The position numbers and the translations under genes were made by a program. Of a DNA stretch of 64,000 nt, positions 47,312-58,842 are shown one piece after another (positions within the stretch are counted from its first letter, which is position 1; each line of letters opens with the position of its first letter). Source of the DNA: Candidatus Caldilinea saccharophila (GTDB lineage: Bacteria; Chloroflexota; Anaerolineae; Caldilineales; Caldilineaceae). The stretch covers positions 1 to 64,000 of the forward strand of contig JADJVW010000016.1 of the NCBI GenBank assembly GCA_016710365.1, written 5' to 3'. The notes under the pieces were generated by a model. The model had not been told where the DNA came from and did not search any database. It saw nothing but the letters and a program-made list of their open reading frames with translations.

Positions 47312-48288
47312 GGGTATGCGCCAGCACGACGCGTCCCTGCTGCTGGCCGCGCAGGATGGCGTCGATCTCAGGGTTCAAATCGGCGAGCGCCACGTCACGC
47401 GCGATCTGCGCCAGCACGTCAAGCTTCCACGCGCTGGCCAGCCGCTCCCACAGCACACGCCGCGCCGCAATGGGGAGATTCACGGAATCGATGCCCAGTA
47501 GCTTAACCCCGCGCAGGATGAAAGGATAAACCGTCAGTTCCAACGACGGCGACGCCACGTGGCCACACGCCGCCACCACGCCGCCGTAGCGGGTGGCTTT
47601 GAGCGCGGTCGCCAGCATGTTGCCGCCCACGGTGTCGACGACGCCTGCCCAGCGCTCGCGCAACAGCGGCTTGCCCGACCGGTCGTCGACGTCGCCCCGT
47701 GCGATCACAGTGGCGGCGCCCAGGCTGTGCAGATAGCCGGCTGCGGACGGCTTGCCGGTGGCAGCGACGACGGTCATGCCCAGCTTGCTGAGCAGCGCCA
47801 CCGCGATGCTGCCGACGCCGCCCGTCGCACCTGTCACCAGCACCTCGCCGCTGTCGACGCCGTGCTGCACCAGCGCGTCGCCGCATTGCGCCGCGGTGAA
47901 GCCGCGTGCGATCACCATGCTTTCGCGCAGGTTCAGCCCGGCGCACAACCCACCTCGCCAGCACGCGGATGTAACCACCAAAACCGCCCGGCGTGTTCAT
48001 GCCCAGGTCGTAGCCGATCACGATCACCTCGTCACCAGCCTTGAATTCATCGACGGCGCTCTCTACGACGACCCCGGCCGCATCGATCCCCGGTGTGTGC
48101 GGATAGGTGCGCGTCACGCCGCGATTGCCGGCGGCGGAAAGGGCGTCTTTGTAGTTGAGCGACGAGTAGGCGACGCGGATCAGCAAGTCGCCAGGCGGCA
48201 AGTCATCGGTTGAGCGGCGCACGACCGTGCGTGTGAATGATCCATCAGGCTGTTCCGCGACCCAAAGAGCATCAAAAGTCGTATTCAT
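47304..48288 (-). CDS. YhdH/AcuI-type MDR oxidoreductase (acrylyl-CoA reductase family), frame-broken
   Basis: This zinc-free NADPH-dependent medium-chain reductase has about 328 residues. The N-terminus LLIRVAYSSLNYKDALSAAGNRGVTRTYPHTPGIDAAGVV and the Rossmann VLVTGATGGVGSIAVALLSKLG are characteristic. The end ARDVALADLNPEIDAILRGQQQGRVVLA is normal. The frame breaks near 47950, with a few residues unreadable around the join. The start at 48288 is preferred over one 48 bases upstream. AcuI-type enzymes reduce acrylyl-CoA to propionyl-CoA; the substrate here is only inferred from family. Confidence 0.85.
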
Positions 48289-48305
48289 GGATGTATTTGG
48301 TCTCC

Positions 48306-48370
48306 GATAGGTCACGCTACCAGCGTGATGCCTCATTAACGCAATATGTCGGGCGGCTAGCCCGACCTAC
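48306..48370. repeat. Dispersed palindromic (REP-like) repeat, third locus
   Basis: Two hairpins, GTCACGCT-acc-AGCGTGAT and GTCGGGC-ggct-AGCCCGACC (the second followed by TAC), match the layout at 6483-6605. Confidence 0.6.
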
Positions 48371-48396
48371 TTACCTTGTCAGCGTCTAAGGCTGGC

Positions 48397-49203
48397 TCAA
48401 TCTAGCGGGTTTAGCGTATGAATGACCGCCTCGTGCAGCTCGCCGTTGGTGGCGACGCAGCTCAGCCCGCCGACGGGATCATTGCCCTGCCAGTCGGTGA
48501 TACGCCCGCCCGCGCCTTCGATCACGGGAATCAGCGCCATCAAATCCCACTCGTTCATGACCGGGTCCATCATGATGTGCGCGCCGCCCGTGGCGACCAG
48601 GTGGTAGCCGTGGCAGTCGCCCCAATTGTTGTAGCGCTTCACCCGGCGCGTCAATCGTTCGTAGGCGGGGCCATTCTGATGGGTGAAGACGCTCCAATGG
48701 TCGGTGCTCAACAGCACGGCATCTTCGAGCCGGCGGCACGGGCTGACTTGCACCGGCGCGCCATTGAGCCAGGCGCCTGCGCGCACGCCCACCAGATAAT
48801 CACCCATCAGTGGGTTGTTGATGGCGCCGATGACAGGCCGGCCATCCTTGACCAGCGCGATCAAGGTGCCAAACAGATACGTGCCTGTGACGAACGCCTT
48901 GGTGCCGTCGATCGGGTCAAGCACCCAGCGATAGCGGGCGTCCGGCTGGTAGCTGCCAAACTCCTCGCCCAGCACGCCATGATCCGGGTAGGTGTGCTCG
49001 ATCAGCTCGCGCATGGCAAGCTCGGCGTTGCGGTCGGCCGCGGTGACTGGGGATTCGTCCGCCTTCAACTCCACCTGGTAGCCGCTGCGAAAGTAAGGCC
49101 GGATCACTGCTGCGCTGGCTTCGGCTAGCCGACGGGTGAATTCCAGCAATTCCTTTTGCTCATTCGCCTCGATGATTCCGCTGAATTTGGTGTTTGCAGC
49201 CAT
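48397..49203 (-). CDS. Inositol monophosphatase family phosphatase (possible histidinol phosphatase)
   Basis: This is a metal-dependent phosphatase of 268 residues. Motifs are VTAADRNAE (about residues 54-62), GVLGEEFG (about 76-83), WVLDPIDGTKAF (about 94-105) and NEWDLMALIPVIEGAGG (about 215-231). The layout resembles HisN-type histidinol-phosphate phosphatases as well as inositol phosphatases. The start at 49203 is set by the family; an upstream open stretch is read-through of the next gene region. It is 10 bases downstream of the helical-repeat gene. Confidence 0.88.
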   Translation of the reverse strand: MAANTKFSGIIEANEQKELLEFTRRLAEASAAVIRPYFRSGYQVELKADESPVTAADRNAELAMRELIEHTYPDHGVLGEEFGSYQPDARYRWVLDPIDGTKAFVTGTYLFGTLIALVKDGRPVIGAINNPLMGDYLVGVRAGAWLNGAPVQVSPCRRLEDAVLLSTDHWSVFTHQNGPAYERLTRRVKRYNNWGDCHGYHLVATGGAHIMMDPVMNEWDLMALIPVIEGAGGRITDWQGNDPVGGLSCVATNGELHEAVIHTLNPLD

Positions 49204-49213
49204 GCTACACTCG

Positions 49214-50418
49214 TCACTTCTCTTGAATGGTTTTCTCTGCGCGCGTAGATGTGGCATCTGCGAAGTAACGCGCATAGTCATCGTGCTCGCTTGCAGGCAG
49301 GAGGTCGGCGCAAAACGCCCACCAGAAGTGGGGGAGCAGACGGCCGCTGGCGGTGGACTTGCTGCGCATGACCGCGAGGCGAAAGTTCGAGTGCGCGGCC
49401 GTGCGGTCGTTGCGCAGCGCCCAACCCAGCCCCGCCAGGAAAAGCTGGCCAAAGGCGACATCCTGTTGCTGACGCAGGTCGTCCAGCACGCTCGCCAGCC
49501 CGCGGCCTTCCTTGTCGCCGAGGTAGTAATGCGCCATCACAAACTCCAGGAAATCGACCGTGCCTTCGTCGGGCAGCGGTGCGCGCAGGGCTTGTCGCCA
49601 GCGTTGTTCAGCCTGTTCCTGTTCGCCGCGCCGGTAAAAGGCCAGCCCGCCCCAGAAGCCGGCGCGCATCGGGTTCGTCTGATCGTGGTGGATCAACGTC
49701 AACGCCTCGCGGTAGTAGCCTCTGTGGACGAGTTGTACATAGAAGTAGCCGGGATTGCTGCTGAAAAAGTCGCTGGTGGTCATGGCGTATTGCGCCCACG
49801 CCATGCACTCCTCGATCTTGTCCTGCTCCAAGGCGACATGCGCCTTCAGGTACGCAAGCTGTGCGCGCGTCTGGCGGATCTCCGGTTCGTTGTCCAAGGT
49901 GGCAATGACGCGATTGACGGCGCGCTCCGCCTCATCGAGCGCGGCCTGGGCAATGTCGAGGCGGTGATGACGGAGCGCGCTCATCACCAGATCGTGCCAG
50001 TGCGTAAAATCGCCTTCACGCGCGATGCGGTCGAGCAAGGCAAAAGCTGCATCCAGATCGCCGGACTGGAGCAAGAGAGCAGCGCTGTGCTGCTGCCAGA
50101 CAACGCCGTGTTCGGGTGCAGACAGCCGCTCCGCCAGGGTGGTGTTGGCCAGCGCCTCTGCATAGCGGTCACGATAGGTAAGATAGAAGACCAGATCCGT
50201 GATCGCCTGCAACAGAATGCGATCCAGGCGCTGATTGGCGGCGCGTCGCTGGCTTTCCGGCAAATTAGCAAGGCGGTCGATCAAGGATTGAGCAGCCCGA
50301 TCGCATCGTCGTTCTGGGCGGCGATGAGTTTTTGCCCACGGATCAGCTTCTCTTCCCAACTGCCTTTGATGAGCGTGGCCGGGGCGCCGGGTGGCTGTGT
50401 AATGCGTGAAGGGGTCAT
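49214..50418 (-). CDS. Helical-repeat (TPR-like) protein, one frame break
   Basis: I do not recognise a specific family. Read through a break near 50285 it is about 400 residues, starting MTPSRITQPPGAPATLIKGSWEEKL at 50418. The body is a series of helix pairs (QSGDLDAAFALLDRIAREG, LAYLKAHVALEQDKIEECMAWA, GYYREALTLIHHDQ, YRRGEQEQAEQRWRQAL), typical of TPR solenoids. It starts five bases after the chelatase stop, so it is co-transcribed and may assist it. Confidence 0.75.
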
Positions 50419-50422
50419 CGGC

Positions 50423-52491
<2,069 letters not shown>

Positions 52492-52778
52492 GGAGTATTC
52501 CTTCACCAGATGCGCCGGGCGCCCAGCCGTGCTACAGGCTGGCTGGCTGCCAGCAATTCTACAATGACAGGGGCGAACACCTTCGCCCCTGTCGCCATTC
52601 CTCGTCCGATTCATTTCATATTATACTTCACGCTAAAGATGAGCAACAAAACCGGCGTCCTTCTCCGGTGCGTTGCCAGGATGTGCTGAAACTTTTCTGG
52701 CGTGATTGCGTACTATAGATCGACAGCGCATGGGGCCGGTCTTGATTGGCCTCTGAAAGAAAAGTAGGATTCGTCGGT

Positions 52779-53423
52779 ATGAATGAACAGGAGCAGACCT
52801 GGGTTCTACAAGCACGCCGCGGCGATCGGACAGCATTCAGCCGTCTCGTCGAAGCGTATCAGCGCCCAGTTTTTAACTTGACCTATCGGATGTTGGGAGA
52901 TGTAGAAGAAGCCGAGGATGCCGCGCAGGAGGCGTTTCTGCGTGCCTATAGCCGGCTTGGGCAGTACGATCCGGCTTTGAAATTTTCGACCTGGTTGTTT
53001 TCGATCGCCAATCATTACTGCATCGACCAGTTGCGCAAGCGACGCATGACGCAGATTTCGATCGACGATAACCCGGTGTTGCAAAATCTCGAAGGAGACG
53101 ATCCGCGCCCGGAGCGCCACACGTTGCAACAGGAAGCGCGCATCGAAGTGCAGAGTATGCTGGATCGGTTGACGCCCGAGTATCGCACGCCACTTGTGTT
53201 GCGCTACTGGGAGGATCTGAGCTACGAAGAGATTGCCGAAGCTATGCAAGTGACGGTGGCAACCGTCAAGAGTCGTCTGTTTCGGGCGCGGCAGCAGTTG
53301 GCGGCCATTTACCAGGAGCCGGTGACGCCGTCCCCTCTTCAGCGTTCGCCGTCGCCAACTCGTCAGCCGGAACGCAGCCCGGCGCGCGCCATGATGCTGC
53401 GCATGGCGCTGGCGGCTCTGTGA
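52779..53423 (+). CDS. ECF-type RNA polymerase sigma factor
   Basis: This is an alternative sigma factor of 214 residues. Region 2 (AFSRLVEAYQRPVFNLTYRMLGDVEEAEDAAQEAFLRAY, about 18-56) and region 4 (LVLRYWEDLSYEEIAEAMQVTVATVKSRLFRARQQL, about 135-170) are intact, with a Pro/Ser/Arg-rich tail. The start at 52779 (MNEQEQTW) suits the family. It is followed 49 bases later by an anti-sigma-like membrane protein, the usual partner order. Confidence 0.92.
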   Translation: MNEQEQTWVLQARRGDRTAFSRLVEAYQRPVFNLTYRMLGDVEEAEDAAQEAFLRAYSRLGQYDPALKFSTWLFSIANHYCIDQLRKRRMTQISIDDNPVLQNLEGDDPRPERHTLQQEARIEVQSMLDRLTPEYRTPLVLRYWEDLSYEEIAEAMQVTVATVKSRLFRARQQLAAIYQEPVTPSPLQRSPSPTRQPERSPARAMMLRMALAAL

Positions 53424-53472
53424 AGTGGCGGCTTTGCGAAATGGCGGCAGTGTAAGTGGATGAGGTGAGAAA

Positions 53473-54084
53473 ATGAGCGAACAAACTATCGAGGCGGTGC
53501 AGGTTTTGCCAGAACCCACACCAGAAATCGTCGCCGAGTTCGATTGGCTGATGTCGCTGGCGCTCGACGAGCAGTTGGGAGCTGGCGAACAGACGCGCTT
53601 CGATGCCCTGCGCGCAGGCTATGCTGAGTTGGAGCAGGTATGGCAAGCGTGGCAATGGATCGACAGCGAGTTCGAGGCCACACCGGCGCTGACGCCGACT
53701 TCCGGCTTTGTGCAACGCTTCGAGTTGCATCTGGCCGAACAAGAACGGCAGAGCCAACAGCGTGTGTTGCTCCTTTCGGCGGCGCTGGCTTTGGTCGCGG
53801 TAGGGATGGTGGCGCTTGCAACCACAGGACTTGGCGCCTTTGTTTTCTTGACGCAAGGACAATGGGTGGGTGAGCAGGTGCGTGCGCTTGCGCTGGCATA
53901 CACCTCTGCCAATCTTTGGTTCGGCTCTTCGGTTGAGGCGCTGGTCGCCGTGGTCAACACGCCACAGGCGCAGATCGTCGGCGGCGTCTATGCGCTGATG
54001 TTGGTAATTCTGGTCGCAGCTTGGGTGCAACTCCTCCGTCACAATGCGCGCATGAATGACGCCGTTCCCATCCGGGCCAGCTAA
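53473..54084 (+). CDS. Anti-sigma-like membrane protein
   Basis: This is a 203-residue protein with a cytosolic N-terminal segment (FDWLMSLALDEQLGAGEQTRFDALRAGYAELEQVWQAWQWID, about 23-64) laid out like a ZAS anti-sigma domain but without the zinc Cys/His set. Two membrane helices follow (about 98-125 and about 170-192). Its position directly after an ECF sigma gene makes it the probable anti-sigma factor. No sequence family was recognised, so the assignment rests on context and the DEQLGAGEQ-type motif. Confidence 0.7.
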   Translation: MSEQTIEAVQVLPEPTPEIVAEFDWLMSLALDEQLGAGEQTRFDALRAGYAELEQVWQAWQWIDSEFEATPALTPTSGFVQRFELHLAEQERQSQQRVLLLSAALALVAVGMVALATTGLGAFVFLTQGQWVGEQVRALALAYTSANLWFGSSVEALVAVVNTPQAQIVGGVYALMLVILVAAWVQLLRHNARMNDAVPIRAS

Positions 54085-54258
54085 TCTGCGGTTTACGCAA
54101 CGTAGGCTGAGCGTGCAGGCGTCTCGCCCACCGTGTAAATCTTGTGATAATTTGTCGTTATGGACGTTTTGATGGATGTCTTGAAAGATGAAGATGGTGG
54201 GCGGCGATGTTTGTCCTTGGTTGCTCGCCTCCTCCAACGCTGCCAATAGGAAAGCTTT

Positions 54259-55779
54259 ATGCGCTACACCATGTTGCTCAAACAAAATCGAACCTGGCTG
54301 GTGATGGTTGCCCTGGTGACAACCCTGTCGTCACTGCTCGCCTTTGTGTCGTCGTCGCAAGCAGCAGCGCCGCAGGCTGCGGGTCTGCCGATAGTTGCGC
54401 AGAATCATGTTATCAACGACGACCTTACCGTGCGCAGTGGACAGACTATCGACGGCGATGTCGTGGTCTACAACGGCGATGTCAGGGTTGAACGCGGCGG
54501 CGCGATCCATGGCAACCTGGTCGTTTACGGCGGCGACATAGAGGTCAAGCGCGACGGCGTCGTGCAAGGCAGCATCACCTCTATCGGCGGCGATGTCGAG
54601 ATCGACGGCAGGGTCGACGGCTCGATCGCGGCGACAGGCGGCAATGTCAAGCTGGGTGGCGAGGCCGTTGTGACGGGTGACATCAGCGTCGTCAGCGGCG
54701 AAGTTCAGCAGGATCGCGGCGCAGTGGTCGAAGGTAGCCTGCTGCGTGGTCCTGCCATCAACCTGCCGGCAGTGCCTGCGTTCGTTCCCTTGCCGGGCGC
54801 GGCTAATGTGCAAGGGATGCCTGTGCAGTCGCAGCCGACCCCAGCCGAACTTTTCCTGGCGTTGGTTGGACGCGTCTTGCGTGGGCTGCTGGTGTTGGGT
54901 GTGGCGGTGTTGACCGCGTGGCTGCTGCTCAAATGGCGACCCGCGCTGGTGGAAGAGACGCGTAGCTTGCTGGCCGAGCGCACCGCGCTGGCGTTTGCCG
55001 TGGGTCTGATCTTCAATCTCTTTGGCCTGGCCGTGATTGGACTGCTGTGGATCACCGTCTGCTTCAGACCGCCGGCTGTGCTGCTGGGCCTGCTCTTTGT
55101 GGCGATCAATTTGGTTGGCACGGTTGTCGTCGGCGATGAAATCGGTCGCCGCATCGATGTGCGCGTGGCTGGATCGCGTAGCGGGGGACATTGGCCGCAG
55201 CCCTGGCGCACTGTGATCGGCATCATGGCACCTGCCTCGATCCTGGTGTTTTTGTGGATCCTCGGCAGTTGCTTTGGCTTCTTCGCCTTCCTGGGTGCGC
55301 TGATTCTTACCGCCTTCGGCGTCGGCGCCATGCTTGTGAAGTTCCTGAAATTGGGCGAGCCCACACCTTCCGTGTCAGCCGCGGCGCCTGCCCCCTCTGA
55401 GCCGGCGGAGGAAGCCGCAGAGTCACGCGCCGCAATCGTGCCGGTGGAAGCGACCATACAGCCGGCGCCCGAGTCGCCTACGACGATTGTGCTGCCGGCA
55501 GCGCCGCCAACAACTGATGCTGCGGACGCAGGCGCTGAAGAAGCGCCGCCAATCGCGCCCACCTCTGCCGCGCCGGCCGAAGCAGACGATTTCACGCGCA
55601 TCATTGGTATCGGCCCGGTCTTCGACCAACGGCTGAAGGCAGCGGGCGTGCGCACCTTTGCCGAGCTGGCGGCGTACACGCCTGGCGAGATCGCTGCGGT
55701 GATCGGGTGGCCGCAAACGCGCGTGGAACGCGCTGAGATCATTGAGCAGGCGCGTCAGTTGGCGCAAGGTGTAAGCTGA
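54259..55779 (+). CDS. Exported bactofilin-like / multi-TM / helix-hairpin-helix protein
   Basis: This 506-residue protein has four parts. A signal peptide (about 1-36) ends SSQAAA. Bactofilin-like beta-helix repeats follow (about 45-165; GDVVVYNGDVRVERGGAIHGN, GGDIEVKRDG, GGDVEIDGRVDGS). Then come about five membrane helices (about 195-360). After an Ala/Pro/Glu linker the C-terminus (about 445-506) is a helix-hairpin-helix domain (DDFTRIIGIGPVFDQRLKAAGVRTFAELAAYTPGEIAAVIG). It is probably in the sigma operon, 174 bases after the anti-sigma gene. The topology puts the beta-helix outside and the HhH inside. The function is not known; envelope-stress sensing or envelope anchoring are guesses. 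Confidence 0.75.
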   Translation: MRYTMLLKQNRTWLVMVALVTTLSSLLAFVSSSQAAAPQAAGLPIVAQNHVINDDLTVRSGQTIDGDVVVYNGDVRVERGGAIHGNLVVYGGDIEVKRDGVVQGSITSIGGDVEIDGRVDGSIAATGGNVKLGGEAVVTGDISVVSGEVQQDRGAVVEGSLLRGPAINLPAVPAFVPLPGAANVQGMPVQSQPTPAELFLALVGRVLRGLLVLGVAVLTAWLLLKWRPALVEETRSLLAERTALAFAVGLIFNLFGLAVIGLLWITVCFRPPAVLLGLLFVAINLVGTVVVGDEIGRRIDVRVAGSRSGGHWPQPWRTVIGIMAPASILVFLWILGSCFGFFAFLGALILTAFGVGAMLVKFLKLGEPTPSVSAAAPAPSEPAEEAAESRAAIVPVEATIQPAPESPTTIVLPAAPPTTDAADAGAEEAPPIAPTSAAPAEADDFTRIIGIGPVFDQRLKAAGVRTFAELAAYTPGEIAAVIGWPQTRVERAEIIEQARQLAQGVS

Positions 55780-55819
55780 GGGTGGCGCGTTTACGGTCCA
55801 GTTGTCTGGTTTAACACCC

Positions 55820-55864
55820 GTTCATCCCACCGTCCACTTTATCCATTAGGACGGTGGGATGAAC
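55820..55864 (+). terminator. Terminator-like hairpin after the sigma operon
   Basis: A perfect 16-base stem (GTTCATCCCACCGTCC and complement) with a 13-base loop lies 40 bases after the stop at 55779. It lacks a clear T-run, so termination is likely but not certain. Confidence 0.5.
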
Positions 55865-55956
55865 GACATTGTTGTCAAATGTCATTGTCGGCAGGCCTGC
55901 CAAGCAAACGCAACAGCCTGCTTTATCCCAAAACCCATCTTTATCACCCTGTCATA

Positions 55957-55985
55957 TTTTCCCTCTCGCCGCTGGCAGGTATAAT
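55957..55985 (+). promoter_or_regulatory. Candidate promoter of efp
   Basis: A perfect TATAAT occupies 55980-55985 with a weak TTTTCC 17 bases upstream, about 92 bases before the efp start. The palindrome GGCAGGCCTGCC lies at 55890-55901. The remainder of the gap 55780-56077 shows no gene. Confidence 0.4.
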
Positions 55986-56077
55986 CAAGCCCAATCAAAT
56001 GATTCGATAGCAGGCCAACCTTGTGCATTGGCCCAGGATTTTTGCGCTCGCCGCGCACGATTGGAAACGAGAACCCA

Positions 56078-56638
56078 ATGGCTACGACCTCAGATCTTCG
56101 CAAAGGAATGTTGATTCGCTATAACGGTGCAATTCACCGCGTTGTCGAGTACCAGCATATCGCGCCGGGCAACTGGCGCGCCATGGTGCGCATGAAGCTC
56201 AAGAACTTCGACAGCGGCAAGACCATCGAAGACCGTGTACGCGCCGGCTCGGAGATCGATGTCATCACCACGCAGACGCGCGACGCGCAATATCTGTACG
56301 ACGACGGAACTTCCTATCACTTCATGGATAACGAGAACTTCGATCAGATCGCGTTGCCCAAAGAAGATTTCGAGGACACCATGTCGTGGATGAAGGAAAA
56401 CGACATGATCGTGCTGTTGACGGAGGATGGCGGCAAGGTGCTCTCGGTGGAAATCCCGAACTTTGTCACCTTGAAGGTGGTGGATGCGCCTGTCATGCTG
56501 CGCGGCGACACCTCCGGCAAGGTGATGAAAAAGGTCACGATCGAAACTGGCGCCGAGATTCAGGTGCCCGACTTCGTCAAGGAAGGCGACATCATCAGAA
56601 TCGACACTCGCTCCGGCGAGTACGTCGAGCGCGCCTGA
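56078..56638 (+). CDS. efp: Translation elongation factor P
   Basis: EF-P relieves ribosome stalling at polyproline stretches. The three beta-barrel layout is complete: KOW-like domain I with YQHIAPGNWRAMVRMKLKN (about residues 25-43), the middle domain, and the C-terminal signature KVTIETGAEIQVPDFVKEGDIIRIDTRSGEYVERA. The loop tip reads APGNWR, so the residue aligned to the usually modified Lys34 is Asn32. The ATG at 56078 (MATTSDLRKG) is the family start; the upstream in-frame stretch is not. Its stop overlaps the next start as TGATG. Confidence 0.93.
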   Translation: MATTSDLRKGMLIRYNGAIHRVVEYQHIAPGNWRAMVRMKLKNFDSGKTIEDRVRAGSEIDVITTQTRDAQYLYDDGTSYHFMDNENFDQIALPKEDFEDTMSWMKENDMIVLLTEDGGKVLSVEIPNFVTLKVVDAPVMLRGDTSGKVMKKVTIETGAEIQVPDFVKEGDIIRIDTRSGEYVERA

Positions 56639-57951
56639 TGGCGGAGCCGGTCGAGCGCTTCGTTGCGCTCCGCCATCGCGACTTCCGGCTGGTCTGGGCG
56701 AGCAACTTTGTCTCGATCGTCGGCACACAGATGCAGTTGGTCGCCATCAACTGGCACATCTACACGCTGCTGGCCGGCGCCACGCTCTCGATTCCCTTTT
56801 TCGGACGCTCGTTGGCGCTAAGCCCGGAGGCGTTGGGGTTGGGCGGCGTGGGGTTGGTGCGTGTGATCCCAATTGCGCTCTTTGCGCTGATCGGCGGCAA
56901 CCTGGCCGACATCGCCAACCGGCGCACCCTCCTGATCTGGACCAACGCCGTCGCGGCCGGGCTGGCGCTCAGCCTGGCCGTGGCCAACTTCGCCGGCCAC
57001 GACGCGCTCTGGGTGATCTATCTGCTTACTGCGTTGACCTCGGCCACGGCGGCCTTTTCGGGGCCGGCCTTCCAGTCGCTGATCCCCAACCTCGTCCCGC
57101 GCGAACACCTGACCAACGCCATCAGCCTCAACTCGATCGTCTTTCAAGCGGCGACGATCACCGGGCCGGCGCTGGCCGGCCTGATGATGAGCCGCCTCAA
57201 TGTCGGGTGGGTCTACGTCGTTAATGCGCTGTCGTTTGGGGCGATCATTGTGGCGCTGGCGCTGCTGCGCTATCGGGGCGGACGCGCCGCGGTGGACACC
57301 GGTCTCAACGTCAAGGCGATTGCGGAAGGGTGGCGTTTTGTGCGCGGCACGCGCATTATCTGGGGCAGCATGTTGCTCGACTTCTTCGCCACCTTCTTCA
57401 GCTCGGCGCGCACGATGCTGCCGCTGGTCGCCGGGCAGATTCTCAACGTCGGCGCGCAGGGCTACGGCATCCTCGCCACCGCCGACGCCGTCGGTTCGCT
57501 GATTGCCGGCTCCGCCATTTCGCTGCGCAAGGATATCTATCGGCAGGGGACAGTGCTGCTCGGCAGCGTGGCGCTCTACGGGCTGGCGACGGCGCTCTTT
57601 GGACTCTCCACCAGCTTTGCCATCAGCTATCTGCTCTTTATGTTTGTCGGCGCCAGCGACACCGTCTCGACAGTCATCCGCCAGACCATCCGCCAGGTGA
57701 TGACGCCCGACCGCCTGCGCGGACGCATGACCGGCATCAATCAGATCTTTTTTATGGGCGGCCCGCAGCTTGGCGAGCTAGAAGCTGGGCTTATCGCCGC
57801 GCTTTTGGGCGTGCCCTTTGCGATCGTCAGCGGCGGCGTCGCCACGATTGCGATGGCCGGCGTGATCGCCTGGCGCTACCCTCGGCTGCGCAACTACACC
57901 TCCGCCACGCTGGAAGCGGATCAGCAGCGCGCGGCCGCACAGAATAGGTAG
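56638..57951 (+). CDS. MFS exporter (EntS/MFS_3-like)
   Basis: This is a 437-residue secondary transporter of the MFS_3 group that includes EntS-like exporters. The N-terminal FVALRHRDFRLVWASNFVSIVGTQMQLVAINWHIY, the motif FALIGGNLADIANRRTLL (about 78-95) and late GVPFAIVSGGVATIAMAGVIAWR are typical. The start overlaps the efp stop by one base (TGATG), so it is translationally coupled to efp. The substrate is unknown. Confidence 0.88.
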   Translation: MAEPVERFVALRHRDFRLVWASNFVSIVGTQMQLVAINWHIYTLLAGATLSIPFFGRSLALSPEALGLGGVGLVRVIPIALFALIGGNLADIANRRTLLIWTNAVAAGLALSLAVANFAGHDALWVIYLLTALTSATAAFSGPAFQSLIPNLVPREHLTNAISLNSIVFQAATITGPALAGLMMSRLNVGWVYVVNALSFGAIIVALALLRYRGGRAAVDTGLNVKAIAEGWRFVRGTRIIWGSMLLDFFATFFSSARTMLPLVAGQILNVGAQGYGILATADAVGSLIAGSAISLRKDIYRQGTVLLGSVALYGLATALFGLSTSFAISYLLFMFVGASDTVSTVIRQTIRQVMTPDRLRGRMTGINQIFFMGGPQLGELEAGLIAALLGVPFAIVSGGVATIAMAGVIAWRYPRLRNYTSATLEADQQRAAAQNR

Positions 57952-58260
57952 CTTTTGCGTCCCGGCCCGTCGACGATGCGTTCTGGCCGGGCGCCGGTGT
58001 GAGCGCCCTCCGCCAGCACGCGCACGCCGTTGACCCACACATCCGCAACGCCGGTCGAGAGCTGATGCGAGTCGGCAAAGGTGGCGCGGTCGCCGATGGT
58101 CTGCGGATCGAAAATCACCACGTCGGCGAAGAAGCATATCTATGCGGTCGAATCCCCGCAGCGTCTGGAAGCGCGCACCTCGGCAAGACCCAAACGTTTG
58201 TGCACCGTGCCGGGGACGTTTTCTGTCGCAACCGTGAAGTACATCTGCTTCCTGCTGGAC
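57921..58260 (-). pseudogene. C-terminal remnant of an N-acyl-D-amino-acid deacylase-like amidohydrolase
   Basis: The minus strand encodes VVIFDPQTIGDRATFADSHQLSTGVADVWVNGVRVLAEGAHTGARPERIVDGPG, the typical end of a D-aminoacylase-type amidohydrolase. Upstream, TVHKRLGLAEV resembles the PAQRLGL motif that precedes it but with a stop and disrupted spacing. The metal-binding barrel is absent. It overlaps the 3' end of the MFS gene by 31 bases. Decay after the neighbouring insertion of a GNAT gene is likely. Confidence 0.55.
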
Positions 58261-58277
58261 AGTTGACAAGGCAGCCA

Positions 58278-58778
58278 ATGCTTTCTACACTCCATGCCAT
58301 GCACGTCAACCGCAGCGCCCAATCGACTGGGACGGCAATCACCGTCGCACCCGTCACCCAGGAAACTTGGCGCGCGGTCTATGCGCTGCAAGTCACCGCG
58401 GCGCAACGCGCGTTTGTGGCCGAGCCAGGTTATTACCTGGCGCTCTGCTGCTATGGCGAGTTGTGGCGCCCACTGGCCATGCTCCTCGACGCGCAGGCGA
58501 TCGGCTTTCTGATGTGGGCGGTCGACCCGGCGGACGGCAGTTGCTGGCTGGGTGGCATTCTGGTGGATCAGCAACACCAGCGGCGGGGTTATGGCCGCCA
58601 GGCGATCAATGCTACGCTTGATCTGCTGGCGCGCGAACAGGGTTTCCGAGCATTTGCGCTCTCCTACCAGCCGGCCAATCTGGCTGCCAGACGCCTGTAT
58701 GCCAGCATGGGATTCGTCGAAAGCGGCGAATGGGAGGACGATGGAATCGTGGCGCGCTTGCGGCGGGATGCGCCATGA
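58278..58778 (+). CDS. GNAT family N-acetyltransferase
   Basis: This acetyltransferase of about 166 residues has the acetyl-CoA loop VDQQHQRRGYGRQAINATLDLL (about residues 98-119) and the C-terminal NLAARRLYASMGFVESGEW (about 134-152), close to spermidine/aminoglycoside-type GNATs. The start could be the ATG at 58278 or one at 58299; neither has a strong ribosome site. The substrate is unknown. Confidence 0.85.
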   Translation: MLSTLHAMHVNRSAQSTGTAITVAPVTQETWRAVYALQVTAAQRAFVAEPGYYLALCCYGELWRPLAMLLDAQAIGFLMWAVDPADGSCWLGGILVDQQHQRRGYGRQAINATLDLLAREQGFRAFALSYQPANLAARRLYASMGFVESGEWEDDGIVARLRRDAP

Positions 58779-58842
58779 CCATCGACAGCGTGAACTGCTG
58801 ATATTGCGTCTCAGCCCACAACCTATTGAGAAAGGAGAACTC

